A DNA stretch of 34,016 nucleotides from the NCBI GenBank assembly GCA_946540105.1, contig CAMNIA010000005.1, forward strand, positions 1 to 34,016, read 5' to 3'. The notes below the pieces were generated by a model. That model was not told the origin of the DNA. It did no database searches and saw nothing but the letters and a program-made list of their open reading frames with translations. Source of the DNA: an uncultured Prevotella sp. (GTDB taxonomy: Bacteria > Bacteroidota > Bacteroidia > Bacteroidales > Bacteroidaceae). Below, piece after piece: positions 8,144 to 16,804 of the stretch. The position numbers and the translations under genes are program-made. Numbering within the stretch: the stretch's first letter is position 1; each line of letters starts with the position of its first letter.

Positions 8144-9803
8144 AATAATTAAAAGAAGAGCCTCCAAGGAACTCTCTCAGCAAAGAGGTTGGTGGTATTT
8201 GCTCTTCGGAAATTGGCTTTATATATCTCAGGAACTTGCGTAAGCGGTAGGCTTCGGCAAACTCTTCGCTGTTTTCGTACACCTGCTCCAACAGCGGCTC
8301 TGCCTGTCGCTTAATGACAGCCAGTTCAAATAACATGGCAGAGTTGAACATGGCATCAGCATTTTCCTGAAAAGGAAATATCCAACGGTTTTCACCTTTA
8401 CGGACACTAGGCCACCGATGGATCGTTTCCTGCGCTGAAACACCCCGATACTTATAGTCACGGATTATACGCCTAAGCAGTCGGTTGTCGGTGGTTGGTA
8501 CATAGTTGTGGTTATCAAGCAGTATCGTGGTTAGGGCAGAAGCGTAAACACGGAAAATCTGTTCATCGGGAATATCGCTAGTCAGTTCTGGATTTAAGGC
8601 GTGGATGCCCTCAACCACCAGAATTTCATTGCCCTTTAGCTTCAGTTTCTTTCCACTCTTCTCACTTTTCCCCTGTTGGAAATTATAGCGGGGAAGTTCC
8701 ACTTCTTCACCTCTGAAAAGCGCATTCAACTGTTCGTTCAGTAGCGGAAGGTTCAAAGCATGCAGGTGTTCAAAGTCATATTCGCCAGCCTCATCCTTAG
8801 GAGTTAGCTCTCGATCGAGGAAGTAGTCGTCAAGGGATATGCCGATAGGCTTCAACCCGTTGACGGCAAGTTGAACTGACAGACGTTTACACGTTGTCGT
8901 CTTGCCACTGGAGGACGGACCTGCTATCAGCACCATTTTCGTACCTTTTCTATTAGCAATCTCGTCGGCAATCTGAGCTATCTTCTTCTCCTGTAAAGCC
9001 TCACTAAGCTGAATCAACTCATTGGTACGGCCGGCATCGATAGCTTCATTCAAATCACCCACGGTACGCATGCCAAGTATTCCCTGCCAGCGGTGATGCT
9101 CTTTAAAGATTTCAAACATTTTATCCTGTCGCACGAATGTTCCCAACTTTGAAGGGTCTTCCATTGAAGGGATACGCAACAGGACACCATCGTAGTAGCA
9201 TTCCAGACCGTAAAGGTATAGCTGACCCGTCGAGGTAAGCATGGAGCCATAATAATAGTCGGGATAGCCATCAATATCGTAGTAAGTGGTATAGAGTGAG
9301 ACCAAACCCTCCAATAATTTCACCTTCGAGAAAGAACGCAGCTTTCGGAACATGCTTATAGCTTCCTCGGTAGTTGTCTCATGCCGATGGATGGGGATGT
9401 CGGCATCGATAATCTGTTTCATGCGCTGACGCAGTGCATTGACATCATCTGGAGTGACGGGACGATCCAGGCGCAGGTCGACATAATAACCATTTGACAC
9501 TGGGATGTCAATGACCACAGTGCATTCAGGCCATAAGTCGTGGGCAGCCTTGTTGAGTACAAAGAAAAGACTGCGTGTATATGCACGAATGGCTGAAGGG
9601 TCATGTAAATCAAGGAATTCAATATCCTTGGGTTTATAGACACGATAATGCATTCCCTCTACCTTATTATTGACTCGTGCGCTAATCGGTCCATATTGCA
9701 TTTTAAGGCCTAAAAGCGAAAAAATTTCAGAAAGTGTGGTTCCGATGCTTATATTTAAAGTTTTTTTATTATTTTTGCAACGGATTTTAACTTGTTGTTC
9801 CAT
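8142..9803 (-). CDS. Nucleoside (uridine-type) kinase with TGS and ThrRS-like N-terminal domains
   Basis: The protein is 553 residues from ATG 9803. Residues 1-60 resemble a TGS domain, and residues about 70-240 resemble the second additional domain of threonyl-tRNA synthetase and alanyl editing domains. The C-terminal half is a P-loop kinase of the uridine kinase/phosphoribulokinase superfamily with Walker A GPSSSGKTT at 295-303, the segment ISLDDYFLDRELTP, and VVEGIHALNP. It probably phosphorylates a nucleoside or related small molecule, but the substrate is unproven. This architecture is common in Bacteroidetes and Firmicutes proteins annotated as nucleoside kinase. The start was chosen because a -7 element (TAACTTTG) lies 22 bases upstream and the longer frame would overlap the divergent transporter gene. 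Confidence 0.85.
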   Translation of the reverse strand: MEQQVKIRCKNNKKTLNISIGTTLSEIFSLLGLKMQYGPISARVNNKVEGMHYRVYKPKDIEFLDLHDPSAIRAYTRSLFFVLNKAAHDLWPECTVVIDIPVSNGYYVDLRLDRPVTPDDVNALRQRMKQIIDADIPIHRHETTTEEAISMFRKLRSFSKVKLLEGLVSLYTTYYDIDGYPDYYYGSMLTSTGQLYLYGLECYYDGVLLRIPSMEDPSKLGTFVRQDKMFEIFKEHHRWQGILGMRTVGDLNEAIDAGRTNELIQLSEALQEKKIAQIADEIANRKGTKMVLIAGPSSSGKTTTCKRLSVQLAVNGLKPIGISLDDYFLDRELTPKDEAGEYDFEHLHALNLPLLNEQLNALFRGEEVELPRYNFQQGKSEKSGKKLKLKGNEILVVEGIHALNPELTSDIPDEQIFRVYASALTTILLDNHNYVPTTDNRLLRRIIRDYKYRGVSAQETIHRWPSVRKGENRWIFPFQENADAMFNSAMLFELAVIKRQAEPLLEQVYENSEEFAEAYRLRKFLRYIKPISEEQIPPTSLLREFLGGSSFNY

Positions 9804-9824
9804 AGACGATAGTTTTAGATGCGG

Positions 9825-9832
9825 CAAAGTTA
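9825..9832 (-). promoter_or_regulatory. -7 promoter element of the nucleoside kinase
   Basis: The minus strand reads TAACTTTG, 22 bases before the start at 9803. A TTTG (9860-9857) lies upstream but at a spacing of 24 bases, longer than usual. The intervening sequence is the A-rich heptad tract. Confidence 0.6.
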
Positions 9833-9834
9833 GC

Positions 9835-9873
9835 GAAAAAATAAAAAATAAAGAAACAAAAAAATAAAAAACT
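9835..9873. repeat. A-rich tract, period 7 bp, in a divergent promoter region
   Basis: AAAAAAT units with substitutions fill the 41 bases between the kinase -7 element and the transporter start at 9874. Copy-number change here would alter the spacing of promoter elements for both genes. Confidence 0.6.
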
Positions 9874-11622
9874 ATGTCAATCTGGGTTATTTTTACGTTA
9901 CTGGGCTCATTAGCACTCCTCATGTACGGAATGAAGTCTATGAGTGAGGCTCTCCAGAAGATGGCTGGTCCGCAATTGCGACACGTTCTTGGTGCTATGA
10001 CTACCAACCGCTTTACAGGCATGCTTACGGGAATGTTGGTCACAGCTAGTGTACAATCTTCGACGGCAACCACGGTGATGACGGTCTCGTTTGTCAATGC
10101 GGGACTGCTCACATTGGCTCAGGCCATCTCCGTCATTATGGGAGCTAACATTGGTACAACACTGACGGCATGGATTATGTCGGCAGGTATGTCTTTTGAT
10201 GTTAGCCAGTTGTCCTATGTGGCTTTCTTCTTAGGTATTATCCTCATCTATCAGAAGAAATACCGCTATATTGGAGATTTCCTGTTCGGATTGGCATTTC
10301 TGGTCTTTGCGCTTTCCATACTACGTACAACAGGTCAGAATATGAATTTAGGGGAGAACGAGGCACTGCTGTCTTTCTTCTCCAGCTTCGATCCCAACTC
10401 GTTCTGGACCACACTGACATTCCTCTTACTGGGTGGAATCATGACCTTCTGTGTCCAGTCTTCTGCAGCCGTCATGGCTATCACCATGATTCTGTGTTCC
10501 AGTGGTGCACTGCCCATCTATCAAGGTATCGCACTAGTTATGGGAGAAAACATTGGAACCACTGTTACCTCTAATCTTGCAGCCATGTCAGCCAACACGC
10601 AGGCTCGCCGTGCCGCTTTAGCCCACATGTTCTTCAACGTCTTCGGCGTTATTTGGATTCTCTTTGTTTTCCGTCCATTTATTGACATGGTATGTGGATG
10701 GGTTGGCTATGATACCACACTGACCGTAGATGGTGCTGGCAAAGCCGCTTTCCTGGAAAATGCTGCCAAGCTGAGTTTCGTATTGGCTGCCTTCCACACT
10801 GCCTTCAATGTAGCTAATACCTTTATCTTAATATGGTTCATCCCACAAATAGAGAAATTTGTATGTTGGGTCATCAAATCGAAGAAGGTGGACGAGGAGG
10901 AAGACTTCCGGCTGCATTTCATCACTGCTGGTTTCATGAAGACTCCCGAGCTTTCAGTACTTGAAGCCCAGAAGGAGATACAGTCGTTTGCCAGCCGTAT
11001 GCAGCGCATGTTCGGAATGGTGCGTGAACTGCTGACTCTTTCCAGCAGTGCTACCGATAAAAAAGACAATCAGGCCGGCGACTTCAACAATCTCTATACG
11101 CGTATTGAAAAATATGAAGGCATCAGTGACAACATGGAACTGGAGATAGCCAAATACCTAGACTCCGTCAGTGATGCGCACCTCTCTGATGAGACTAAAG
11201 CCAAGATTCGCGCCATGCTACGTGAAATCTCAGAGTTGGAGTCTATCGGTGATGCTTGCTATAACATGGCACGCACCATTAGTCGGAAATATAACGGCAA
11301 GCAAGACCACTTTGTTGATCGCCAGTATGACCACCTGCATCAGATGATGGAACTTACTGACCAGTCGCTCACCGAGATGAATCGCCTGTTGGGAGGACGC
11401 AAGGACTCGTACGACATCAACCGGTCTTTCAATATTGAAAACGAAATCAACAACTACCGCAACCAGTTAAAGTCGCAGAATATCAACGACATCAATAATC
11501 ACGAGTACACCTATGCCGTAGGTACTATCTACATGGATATCATCAACGAGTGCGAAAAGCTGGGCGACTATGTAGTTAACGTTGTTGAAGCACGTATGGG
11601 TACACGCCAGAAAAACATGTAA
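9874..11622 (+). CDS. Na+/phosphate cotransporter (NptA type) with PhoU-like tail
   Basis: This 582-residue inner-membrane protein has the two inverted Na/Pi repeats of SLC34/NptA transporters. Each carries the signature Gln-Ser-Ser: VQSSTATTVM near residue 60 and CVQSSAAVMAI near residue 195, each followed by a GANIGTT or GENIGTT motif. About nine hydrophobic segments fill residues 1-340. The remaining 240 residues are soluble and helical, with the acidic motif ELESIGDACYNMAR and NECEKLGDYVVNVVEA, both typical of PhoU. It should take up phosphate with sodium, the PhoU part probably limiting transport. The gene is divergent from the kinase, and the TonB-dependent receptor starts 33 bases after its stop, so the two may be co-transcribed. 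Confidence 0.93.
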   Translation: MSIWVIFTLLGSLALLMYGMKSMSEALQKMAGPQLRHVLGAMTTNRFTGMLTGMLVTASVQSSTATTVMTVSFVNAGLLTLAQAISVIMGANIGTTLTAWIMSAGMSFDVSQLSYVAFFLGIILIYQKKYRYIGDFLFGLAFLVFALSILRTTGQNMNLGENEALLSFFSSFDPNSFWTTLTFLLLGGIMTFCVQSSAAVMAITMILCSSGALPIYQGIALVMGENIGTTVTSNLAAMSANTQARRAALAHMFFNVFGVIWILFVFRPFIDMVCGWVGYDTTLTVDGAGKAAFLENAAKLSFVLAAFHTAFNVANTFILIWFIPQIEKFVCWVIKSKKVDEEEDFRLHFITAGFMKTPELSVLEAQKEIQSFASRMQRMFGMVRELLTLSSSATDKKDNQAGDFNNLYTRIEKYEGISDNMELEIAKYLDSVSDAHLSDETKAKIRAMLREISELESIGDACYNMARTISRKYNGKQDHFVDRQYDHLHQMMELTDQSLTEMNRLLGGRKDSYDINRSFNIENEINNYRNQLKSQNINDINNHEYTYAVGTIYMDIINECEKLGDYVVNVVEARMGTRQKNM

Positions 11623-11654
11623 ACGACAAGTGACAAACAAAATAACAAGGCATC

Positions 11655-14600
11655 ATGAAGAAGCTATTTTTATTAAGCACGCTGTTGCTGATAACTTTAA
11701 ATAGTATGGCGCAGGTGACCTCTTCTGGCATCAACGGCAAGGTGTCGGACGGAAAAGAAGACATCATCGGAGCTACCATCACAGCACGGCACGTACCAAC
11801 AGGAGCGGTCTACTATGCCGTCACGAACATTGATGGAGTATATTCTATTACCGGAATGAAGGCAGGCGGTCCTTATGAGGTAGAAGTTTCCTATATAGGA
11901 TACCGTACTACAAAGTTTACGGACATCCAACTTCAGTTGGGACAGAACACCGTACTTGATGCCCTCATAACGGAAGACAGTCAGCAGCTCAATGAGATTG
12001 AGGTGGTGGCAGCGACACGCAACACCATGCGCTCTGACCGCTCCGGAGCCGTCACCAGCATGAACCTGCAGCAGATGAGCACCGTGCCGACCATCGGACG
12101 CTCCATGACGGACCTGATGAAGATGATGCCACAGTCGGCAGCAAACGGTGTCTCCGTCGGAGGAGGTAACTTCCGCCAGTCTAATGTTACTATTGACGGA
12201 GCCTCGTTCAACAATGCCTTCGGCCTTGACGAGACATTATTACCGGGTGGCGGTACCCCTATCTCGCTCGATGCACTGGAGCAGATGACCATCTCGGTCA
12301 CCCCCTACGACGTACGTCAGAGCGGATTCACGGGAGGTGGCATCAATGCTGTCACACGCAGCGGTTCCAACGAGTTCAAGGGTTCTGCCTATACCTACAT
12401 CACTAGCACCAGCCTGAAGGGCGCTCGTGTAGGCGACACATCGCTTCCTGTCACTAATGGACGCAACGACACCTATGGTTTTACCCTCGGCGGTCCCATT
12501 CTCAAGGACAAGCTCTTCTTCTTCGTCAATGCTGAAATAGAGGACAATAAGACTGAAGGTCCTATGGCACGTGCGGGAGACGGCGGTACGACCTTCTCTA
12601 ATACCAGCCGACGCCCGTTGCTGAAAGAACTGGAGAGCCTCTCCGACTATCTCCGCAACACCTATGGACTGGAGACCGGTCCGTGGCAGGAGTACAGCGT
12701 CAAGACCCCGGCCTATCGCATTCTGGCACGTCTGGACTGGAACATCAACGACAATCATAAGTTCAATATCCGCTTCTCCAAGTCCAACCGTAAGAAAAGC
12801 AATCCCGCCACTATATCGCGCACCATAGGGAGCAGCCAGGAGACAGCGATTTATAATGGTAGCCGCAATAACTATGGCAGCAACACGAATTACGGGATGT
12901 CCAGTTTCTCGAGCCGCTATTATTCCGAATTCCGCTTTACCACTTTTGCTGCTGAGCTGAACAGCACTTTCGGACAATGGCGGAACACGCTTCGCGGCAC
13001 GTGGTCCTTTCAGGACCAGCCTCGTTCCAACGAATACGGCCTCTCTATTCCTGTCATCGAGATTGTGATGAGCGACGGCCAGTCGCCCGCCCACTATCCG
13101 ACATGGGCAATGACGGGCGACCTCTATTCCTATGGCAATGTGGCACAGACCAAGACTACCGTCATCACTGACGAGCTGAATGTTACCATTGGCAAGCACA
13201 ACCTCTTTGCCGGCATTCAATATGAGCATAACTACGCCTCCAACGGCTACGCGCAGGCTGCCGCAGGATACTATGCCTATGAAGCCACGCCCCAGCAGGT
13301 CGCCACCGGTCAGTGGGCAGCTATCTTCAACGCGCCTCCCCGCGTCTTCGGTATAACCTATGGCAACGATACCAATCACTCTATGTACACGGCTGAGATG
13401 AAGACCAACCAGTGGTCATTCTACATTCAGGACAACATTGCCCTCTCAGACCGTTTCCGCATGTCTGCCGGCGTGCGATTTGAGCTGCCGTCGTATCCGT
13501 CGCTCGCCAACTGTTATAATCCCGATTACTATGCCCTCGACTTTGGCGGTCAGCACTTCCGTACCGACAACACGCCAACAACGAGCCTGTCATTCTCGCC
13601 TCGAGTGGGCTTCAATTGGGACATACTGGGTGACCGCCGCTACATCCTGCGCGGTGGTTCTGGCGTGTTTGTAGGACGCCTGCCTTTTGTGTGGCTTGTC
13701 TCGGCTGTGCTTAACTCCGGCATGGGTCAGACCTCCTACGTAGCCACCAACAGTAATGGCAAGGTGAAGCCGTCCTTCACCATGAGCCAGCAGGACATGC
13801 TGCAGCAGATTAACGCTCAGGCATCGACCTCCGTGCCCAGTGGCCCTACCATCCTGAGTGACAACTTACGCATGCCCAAGACGTGGAAATCGTCGCTGGC
13901 CTTCGATGTCAGGCTGCCCTACGACATCGACTTCACCGTTGAGGGTGTTTACCAACGCGACCTCAACCCCGTTGTTGTCAGCAACAAGGACATCTATTGG
14001 GACGGCAGTTCCACCATCGACCTCGGCCACGGCGACGTACGCCACAAGATGTCGTATTACGATGCCTACCACTCCGCCTACGTGCTGGAGAATGCCGGTC
14101 GTGCTGCCTACTACGCCTCACTGAGCTTCCAGCTGCGTAAGAAGTTCGACTTCGGACTCAACCTCTCTGCCGCCTACACGCTCTCGCGTGGCAAGTCCTA
14201 CAGCGAGTGCATCGGCTCACAGGTGTCTTCCGCCTATAGCAACTACCGTCACAGCATTCATGGCGTGAACGACAATGAGACGGGCTACTCCATGTACGTT
14301 GCTCCCAGCCGCCTGCTTCTCTCTGCATCCTATAGGCTCAAAGAGGGCAAGCACTCCACATCCACTTTCAGTCTTGTCTATGACGGCTATCAGTACGGCT
14401 ACCTGAACGACTATGCCTACAGCCGTTACTCCTATGTCTTCAACAACAATGTCAACAGCGACGCCCTGGCTCCCGGCAACCTCATCTACGTGCCCGCCAG
14501 CCGTGAGGAACTGAACAGCTGGAACTTCGTCGACAACGGCACCGTCAACGGACAGACCTATACTGCCGACATGCAGCGAGATGACTTCTGGACTTACATT

Positions 14601-14954
14601 TGTCAGGATGACTATCTGAAAAATCGTAAGGGTCAGTATGCAGAACGCGGCGGTGCGAAGATGCCTTGGCATCATCAGCTCGACTTCAAATACTTGCGTG
14701 AGATGACATTCGACTGGGGTAAGACGAAGCACACGCTCCAACTTGGTGTTGACATTCTGAACCTGCCTAACTTCCTATGCAAGGACTGGGGAGTATTCAA
14801 GCAGGTTTCCAGCAATGCGCTCCTAAACTTCAAGAACGGTCAGTACACATACAACCTGGTAAATGGCAAACGCCACACTGAGACTTTCCAAAACTTCGAA
14901 AATAAAGACTCTACCTATCAGATTATGTTCACCATCCGCTACTTGTTCAACTAA
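11655..14954 (+). CDS. TonB-dependent outer-membrane receptor, Oar-like
   Basis: This 1099-residue protein begins with a signal peptide (MKKLFLLSTLLLITLNSMAQ). Residues about 25-110 form a carboxypeptidase-regulatory-like beta-sandwich (GINGKVSDGKEDIIGATI), common on Bacteroidetes receptors. A plug domain follows (NEIEVVAATRN, then VTIDGASFNNAFGL and GFTGGGINAVTRSGSNEFKG), and residues about 250-1099 form the 22-strand barrel ending in MFTIRYLFN. The plug sequence is of the Oar/OmpA-related group rather than SusC, and no SusD-like lipoprotein follows. The substrate is unknown. The gene follows the phosphate transporter closely but this does not prove a phosphate-related substrate. Its 3' half is visibly richer in G+C than its neighbours, and this lets long antisense frames stay open. 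A hairpin follows the stop. Confidence 0.93.
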   Translation: MKKLFLLSTLLLITLNSMAQVTSSGINGKVSDGKEDIIGATITARHVPTGAVYYAVTNIDGVYSITGMKAGGPYEVEVSYIGYRTTKFTDIQLQLGQNTVLDALITEDSQQLNEIEVVAATRNTMRSDRSGAVTSMNLQQMSTVPTIGRSMTDLMKMMPQSAANGVSVGGGNFRQSNVTIDGASFNNAFGLDETLLPGGGTPISLDALEQMTISVTPYDVRQSGFTGGGINAVTRSGSNEFKGSAYTYITSTSLKGARVGDTSLPVTNGRNDTYGFTLGGPILKDKLFFFVNAEIEDNKTEGPMARAGDGGTTFSNTSRRPLLKELESLSDYLRNTYGLETGPWQEYSVKTPAYRILARLDWNINDNHKFNIRFSKSNRKKSNPATISRTIGSSQETAIYNGSRNNYGSNTNYGMSSFSSRYYSEFRFTTFAAELNSTFGQWRNTLRGTWSFQDQPRSNEYGLSIPVIEIVMSDGQSPAHYPTWAMTGDLYSYGNVAQTKTTVITDELNVTIGKHNLFAGIQYEHNYASNGYAQAAAGYYAYEATPQQVATGQWAAIFNAPPRVFGITYGNDTNHSMYTAEMKTNQWSFYIQDNIALSDRFRMSAGVRFELPSYPSLANCYNPDYYALDFGGQHFRTDNTPTTSLSFSPRVGFNWDILGDRRYILRGGSGVFVGRLPFVWLVSAVLNSGMGQTSYVATNSNGKVKPSFTMSQQDMLQQINAQASTSVPSGPTILSDNLRMPKTWKSSLAFDVRLPYDIDFTVEGVYQRDLNPVVVSNKDIYWDGSSTIDLGHGDVRHKMSYYDAYHSAYVLENAGRAAYYASLSFQLRKKFDFGLNLSAAYTLSRGKSYSECIGSQVSSAYSNYRHSIHGVNDNETGYSMYVAPSRLLLSASYRLKEGKHSTSTFSLVYDGYQYGYLNDYAYSRYSYVFNNNVNSDALAPGNLIYVPASREELNSWNFVDNGTVNGQTYTADMQRDDFWTYICQDDYLKNRKGQYAERGGAKMPWHHQLDFKYLREMTFDWGKTKHTLQLGVDILNLPNFLCKDWGVFKQVSSNALLNFKNGQYTYNLVNGKRHTETFQNFENKDSTYQIMFTIRYLFN

Positions 14955-14990
14955 GCTTTCACGCTAATTCAAGAAATACCAAGCACTCCC

Positions 14991-15503
14991 CTATTCCCCT
15001 TCTGCTTTCCAAAAGCGGAAGGGGTTTCGGCTTAAATGACCATTATAATAGCGGCGGTCGCCTGTAACCTCTTTCCCAATGAAATGGGGAATTACTGGAG
15101 TTTCCGAAGCGTCAGACAGTTCTACCTCTGCCATGACAAGCCCTTCATTATCACCGAAGAACTCATCGACTTCAAAGGTATGGCTGCCACTCTTCACAAG
15201 CCAGCGACGCTTGTCAATAATTGCCGACTCACAGAAAGTCAACATCTGTTCTGCATCACTGACAGGAATCTCTTGTTCGAACTCGTAACGTGATAAGCCG
15301 CCGTCCTGTGAGGGACCTTTAATAGTAAGGTACGCGCGTAAAAGTGTGCTGCCATCATCCTGGCACGTCTCCTTCATGCGAATACGCACCGTCCTGCCAT
15401 GCCCGCTACAGATATACCCTTGGCGAATATGGCTACTGGAAAAGGCCTCGCGCTTATAAGAGTCATCAAGCACAAGGAACTTTCGCTCTATCTCTAATGC
15501 CAT
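14991..15503 (-). CDS. CYTH-domain protein (triphosphate tunnel metalloenzyme family)
   Basis: The 170-residue protein is a single CYTH domain. The hallmark EIERKFLV is at residues 4-11, followed by alternating charged strands with the expected acidic and basic residues: TVRIRMK, LTIKG, YEFEQEIP, KRRWLV, FEVDEFFGDNEGLVMAEVEL. Members hydrolyse inorganic triphosphate or related triphosphates in a metal-lined beta-tunnel; adenylate cyclase activity is known for a minority. I infer a triphosphatase but cannot fix the substrate. Its ATG follows the stop of the small membrane protein after 4 bases, so it ends the acyl-CoA synthetase-prfB operon. Its 3' end contains one arm of a strong hairpin shared with the converging receptor gene. 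Confidence 0.92.
   Translation of the reverse strand: MALEIERKFLVLDDSYKREAFSSSHIRQGYICSGHGRTVRIRMKETCQDDGSTLLRAYLTIKGPSQDGGLSRYEFEQEIPVSDAEQMLTFCESAIIDKRRWLVKSGSHTFEVDEFFGDNEGLVMAEVELSDASETPVIPHFIGKEVTGDRRYYNGHLSRNPFRFWKAEGE
14996..15024 (+). terminator. Hairpin terminating the TonB-dependent receptor gene
   Basis: CCCCTTCTGCTTT (14996-15008) pairs with AAAGCGGAAGGGG (15012-15024), 13 bp with one G-U wobble and a 3-base loop, followed on the plus strand by TTTCGGCTT. It begins 42 bases after the receptor stop and overlaps the 3' end of the convergent CYTH gene. The stem is strong but the T-run short, so it may also act as an mRNA-stabilising stem. Confidence 0.55.
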
Positions 15504-15507
15504 CTTA

Positions 15508-15657
15508 CTAATTTGCCATCATGGAGAAAGTCCAAACCATATAACAGATGGCGAGGATTATAAGCACTCCGAATATCCACATAATGACCTTCTTACCCTG
15601 TTCTTCCTGCTTCTTCTGCCAAGCTTCACGCTTGGCGGTACCTTTTTTGTTTGACAT
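15508..15657 (-). CDS. 49-residue single-pass membrane protein
   Basis: ATG at 15657 opens a 49-codon frame ending TAG at 15508. The first 23 residues are strongly basic and polar (MSNKKGTAKREAWQKKQEEQ then GKK). A single hydrophobic helix follows at residues 24-42 (VIMWIFGVLIILAICYMVW), and the tail is short. A basic N-terminus before the helix predicts the N-terminus inside. It is too short for most gene finders, but its position is strongly operon-like: 20 bases after prfB and 4 bases before the CYTH gene. No family is recognised and the function is unknown. Confidence 0.75.
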   Translation of the reverse strand: MSNKKGTAKREAWQKKQEEQGKKVIMWIFGVLIILAICYMVWTFSMMAN

Positions 15658-15677
15658 AATATTATTATTTTAGTTAC

Positions 15678-16799
15678 TTAATCTTCATCCATAGAAGGAA
15701 ACTGCATCAAGTATGCCTTGATGAAATCGTCAATCTTGCCATCCATGACACCATCAACATCAGAAGTCTGATAGTTGGTACGATGATCTTTGACGCGGCG
15801 GTCATCGAAGACGTAGGAACGAATCTGAGACCCCCACTCTATCTTCTTTTTTCCAGCTTCAATCTTCGCCTGAGCCTCAAGGCGTTTCTGCATAGCCCGA
15901 TCATAGAGCTGCGAACGCAATAGCGCCATGGCACGCTCTTTATTCTTAGGCTGATCACGTGTCTCGGTGTTTTCAATAAGGATTTCTTCCTCTTCTCCCG
16001 TGTCAGGGTCAGTATACCAATAACGCAGTCGGACGCCTGACTCCACCTTATTAACGTTTTGTCCGCCCGCCCCACTGCTGCGGAATGTGTCCCATGACAG
16101 TTTTGCCGGGTCAACATACACCTCAATAGTGTCGTCAACCAACGGAGAGACAAAGACAGATGCAAAGGATGTCATGCGCTTGCCTTGAGCATTATACGGA
16201 GATACACGTACCAGTCGGTGAACACCATTTTCACTTTTCAGATACCCATAGGAATATTCTCCGCCTTCAATCTGCATTGTCACACTCTTGATACCTGCCT
16301 CATCACCATCCTGCAGGTTAGCGATGCTTACCTTATAACCGTGAGACTCTGCCCATCGCTGATACATTCGCATGAGCATCTGCGCCCAGTCCTGAGCCTC
16401 TGTGCCACCAGCGCCGGAATTGATTTTCAGCACACAGTCCATCGGATCTTCTTTCTGTCGCAGCATATTTTTCAGTTCCAATGCCTCGATAGCCTCAATG
16501 GCATGGCGGTAATCAGCTTCGACCTCATCCTCCGTTACCATCTCCTCCTTATAAAAATCGAAAGCCAACTGCAACTCGTCAGCAGCAGAACGCACTTCGT
16601 TATAACCATCAATCCACTTCTTGATAGCCTTGACTTTCTTCATCTGTTCTTCAGCCCGTTTCTGGTCTTCCCAGAAATCAGGAGCCTGGGTACGAAGGTC
16701 TTCTTCCTCGTATTCTATTTTCTTTTCATCTATCTTCAAGTACTTGTACAATGCATCAGCACGCTCAAGCACATCCTTCAGTTGCTCTTGTGTTATCAT
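15678..16799 (-). CDS. prfB: Peptide chain release factor 2
   Basis: This 373-residue protein is RF2, which recognises UAA and UGA and triggers peptide release. The GGQ motif is at residues 245-247 within SSGAGGQNVNKVESGVR. The RF2-specific segment SGAGGTEAQDWAQMLM is near residue 128. The tripeptide anticodon region reads SPY (200-202) where E. coli RF2 has SPF. The whole gene is in one frame: at the place where many bacteria have an autoregulatory UGA and +1 frameshift (after the residues aligning with LRGYL), this gene reads TAC TTG AAG ATA with no stop and no upstream purine-rich stimulator. It starts 5 bases after the acyl-CoA synthetase stop and is followed by the small membrane protein. 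Confidence 0.96.
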   Translation of the reverse strand: MITQEQLKDVLERADALYKYLKIDEKKIEYEEEDLRTQAPDFWEDQKRAEEQMKKVKAIKKWIDGYNEVRSAADELQLAFDFYKEEMVTEDEVEADYRHAIEAIEALELKNMLRQKEDPMDCVLKINSGAGGTEAQDWAQMLMRMYQRWAESHGYKVSIANLQDGDEAGIKSVTMQIEGGEYSYGYLKSENGVHRLVRVSPYNAQGKRMTSFASVFVSPLVDDTIEVYVDPAKLSWDTFRSSGAGGQNVNKVESGVRLRYWYTDPDTGEEEEILIENTETRDQPKNKERAMALLRSQLYDRAMQKRLEAQAKIEAGKKKIEWGSQIRSYVFDDRRVKDHRTNYQTSDVDGVMDGKIDDFIKAYLMQFPSMDED

Positions 16800-16804
16800 A
16801 TTGC

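Noticed and set aside
8142-10112. Extension of the nucleoside kinase to a 656-codon frame
   Set aside because: The extra 103 residues would overlap the divergent Na/Pi transporter and contain the -7 promoter element; the TGS-like domain begins at the ATG at 9803.
12240-13379. A 379-codon open frame on the minus strand inside the TonB-dependent receptor gene
   Set aside because: It lies opposite a clear receptor coding frame with recognised domains. The G+C-rich codons of that gene remove stops on the other strand, and the product has no recognisable motif.
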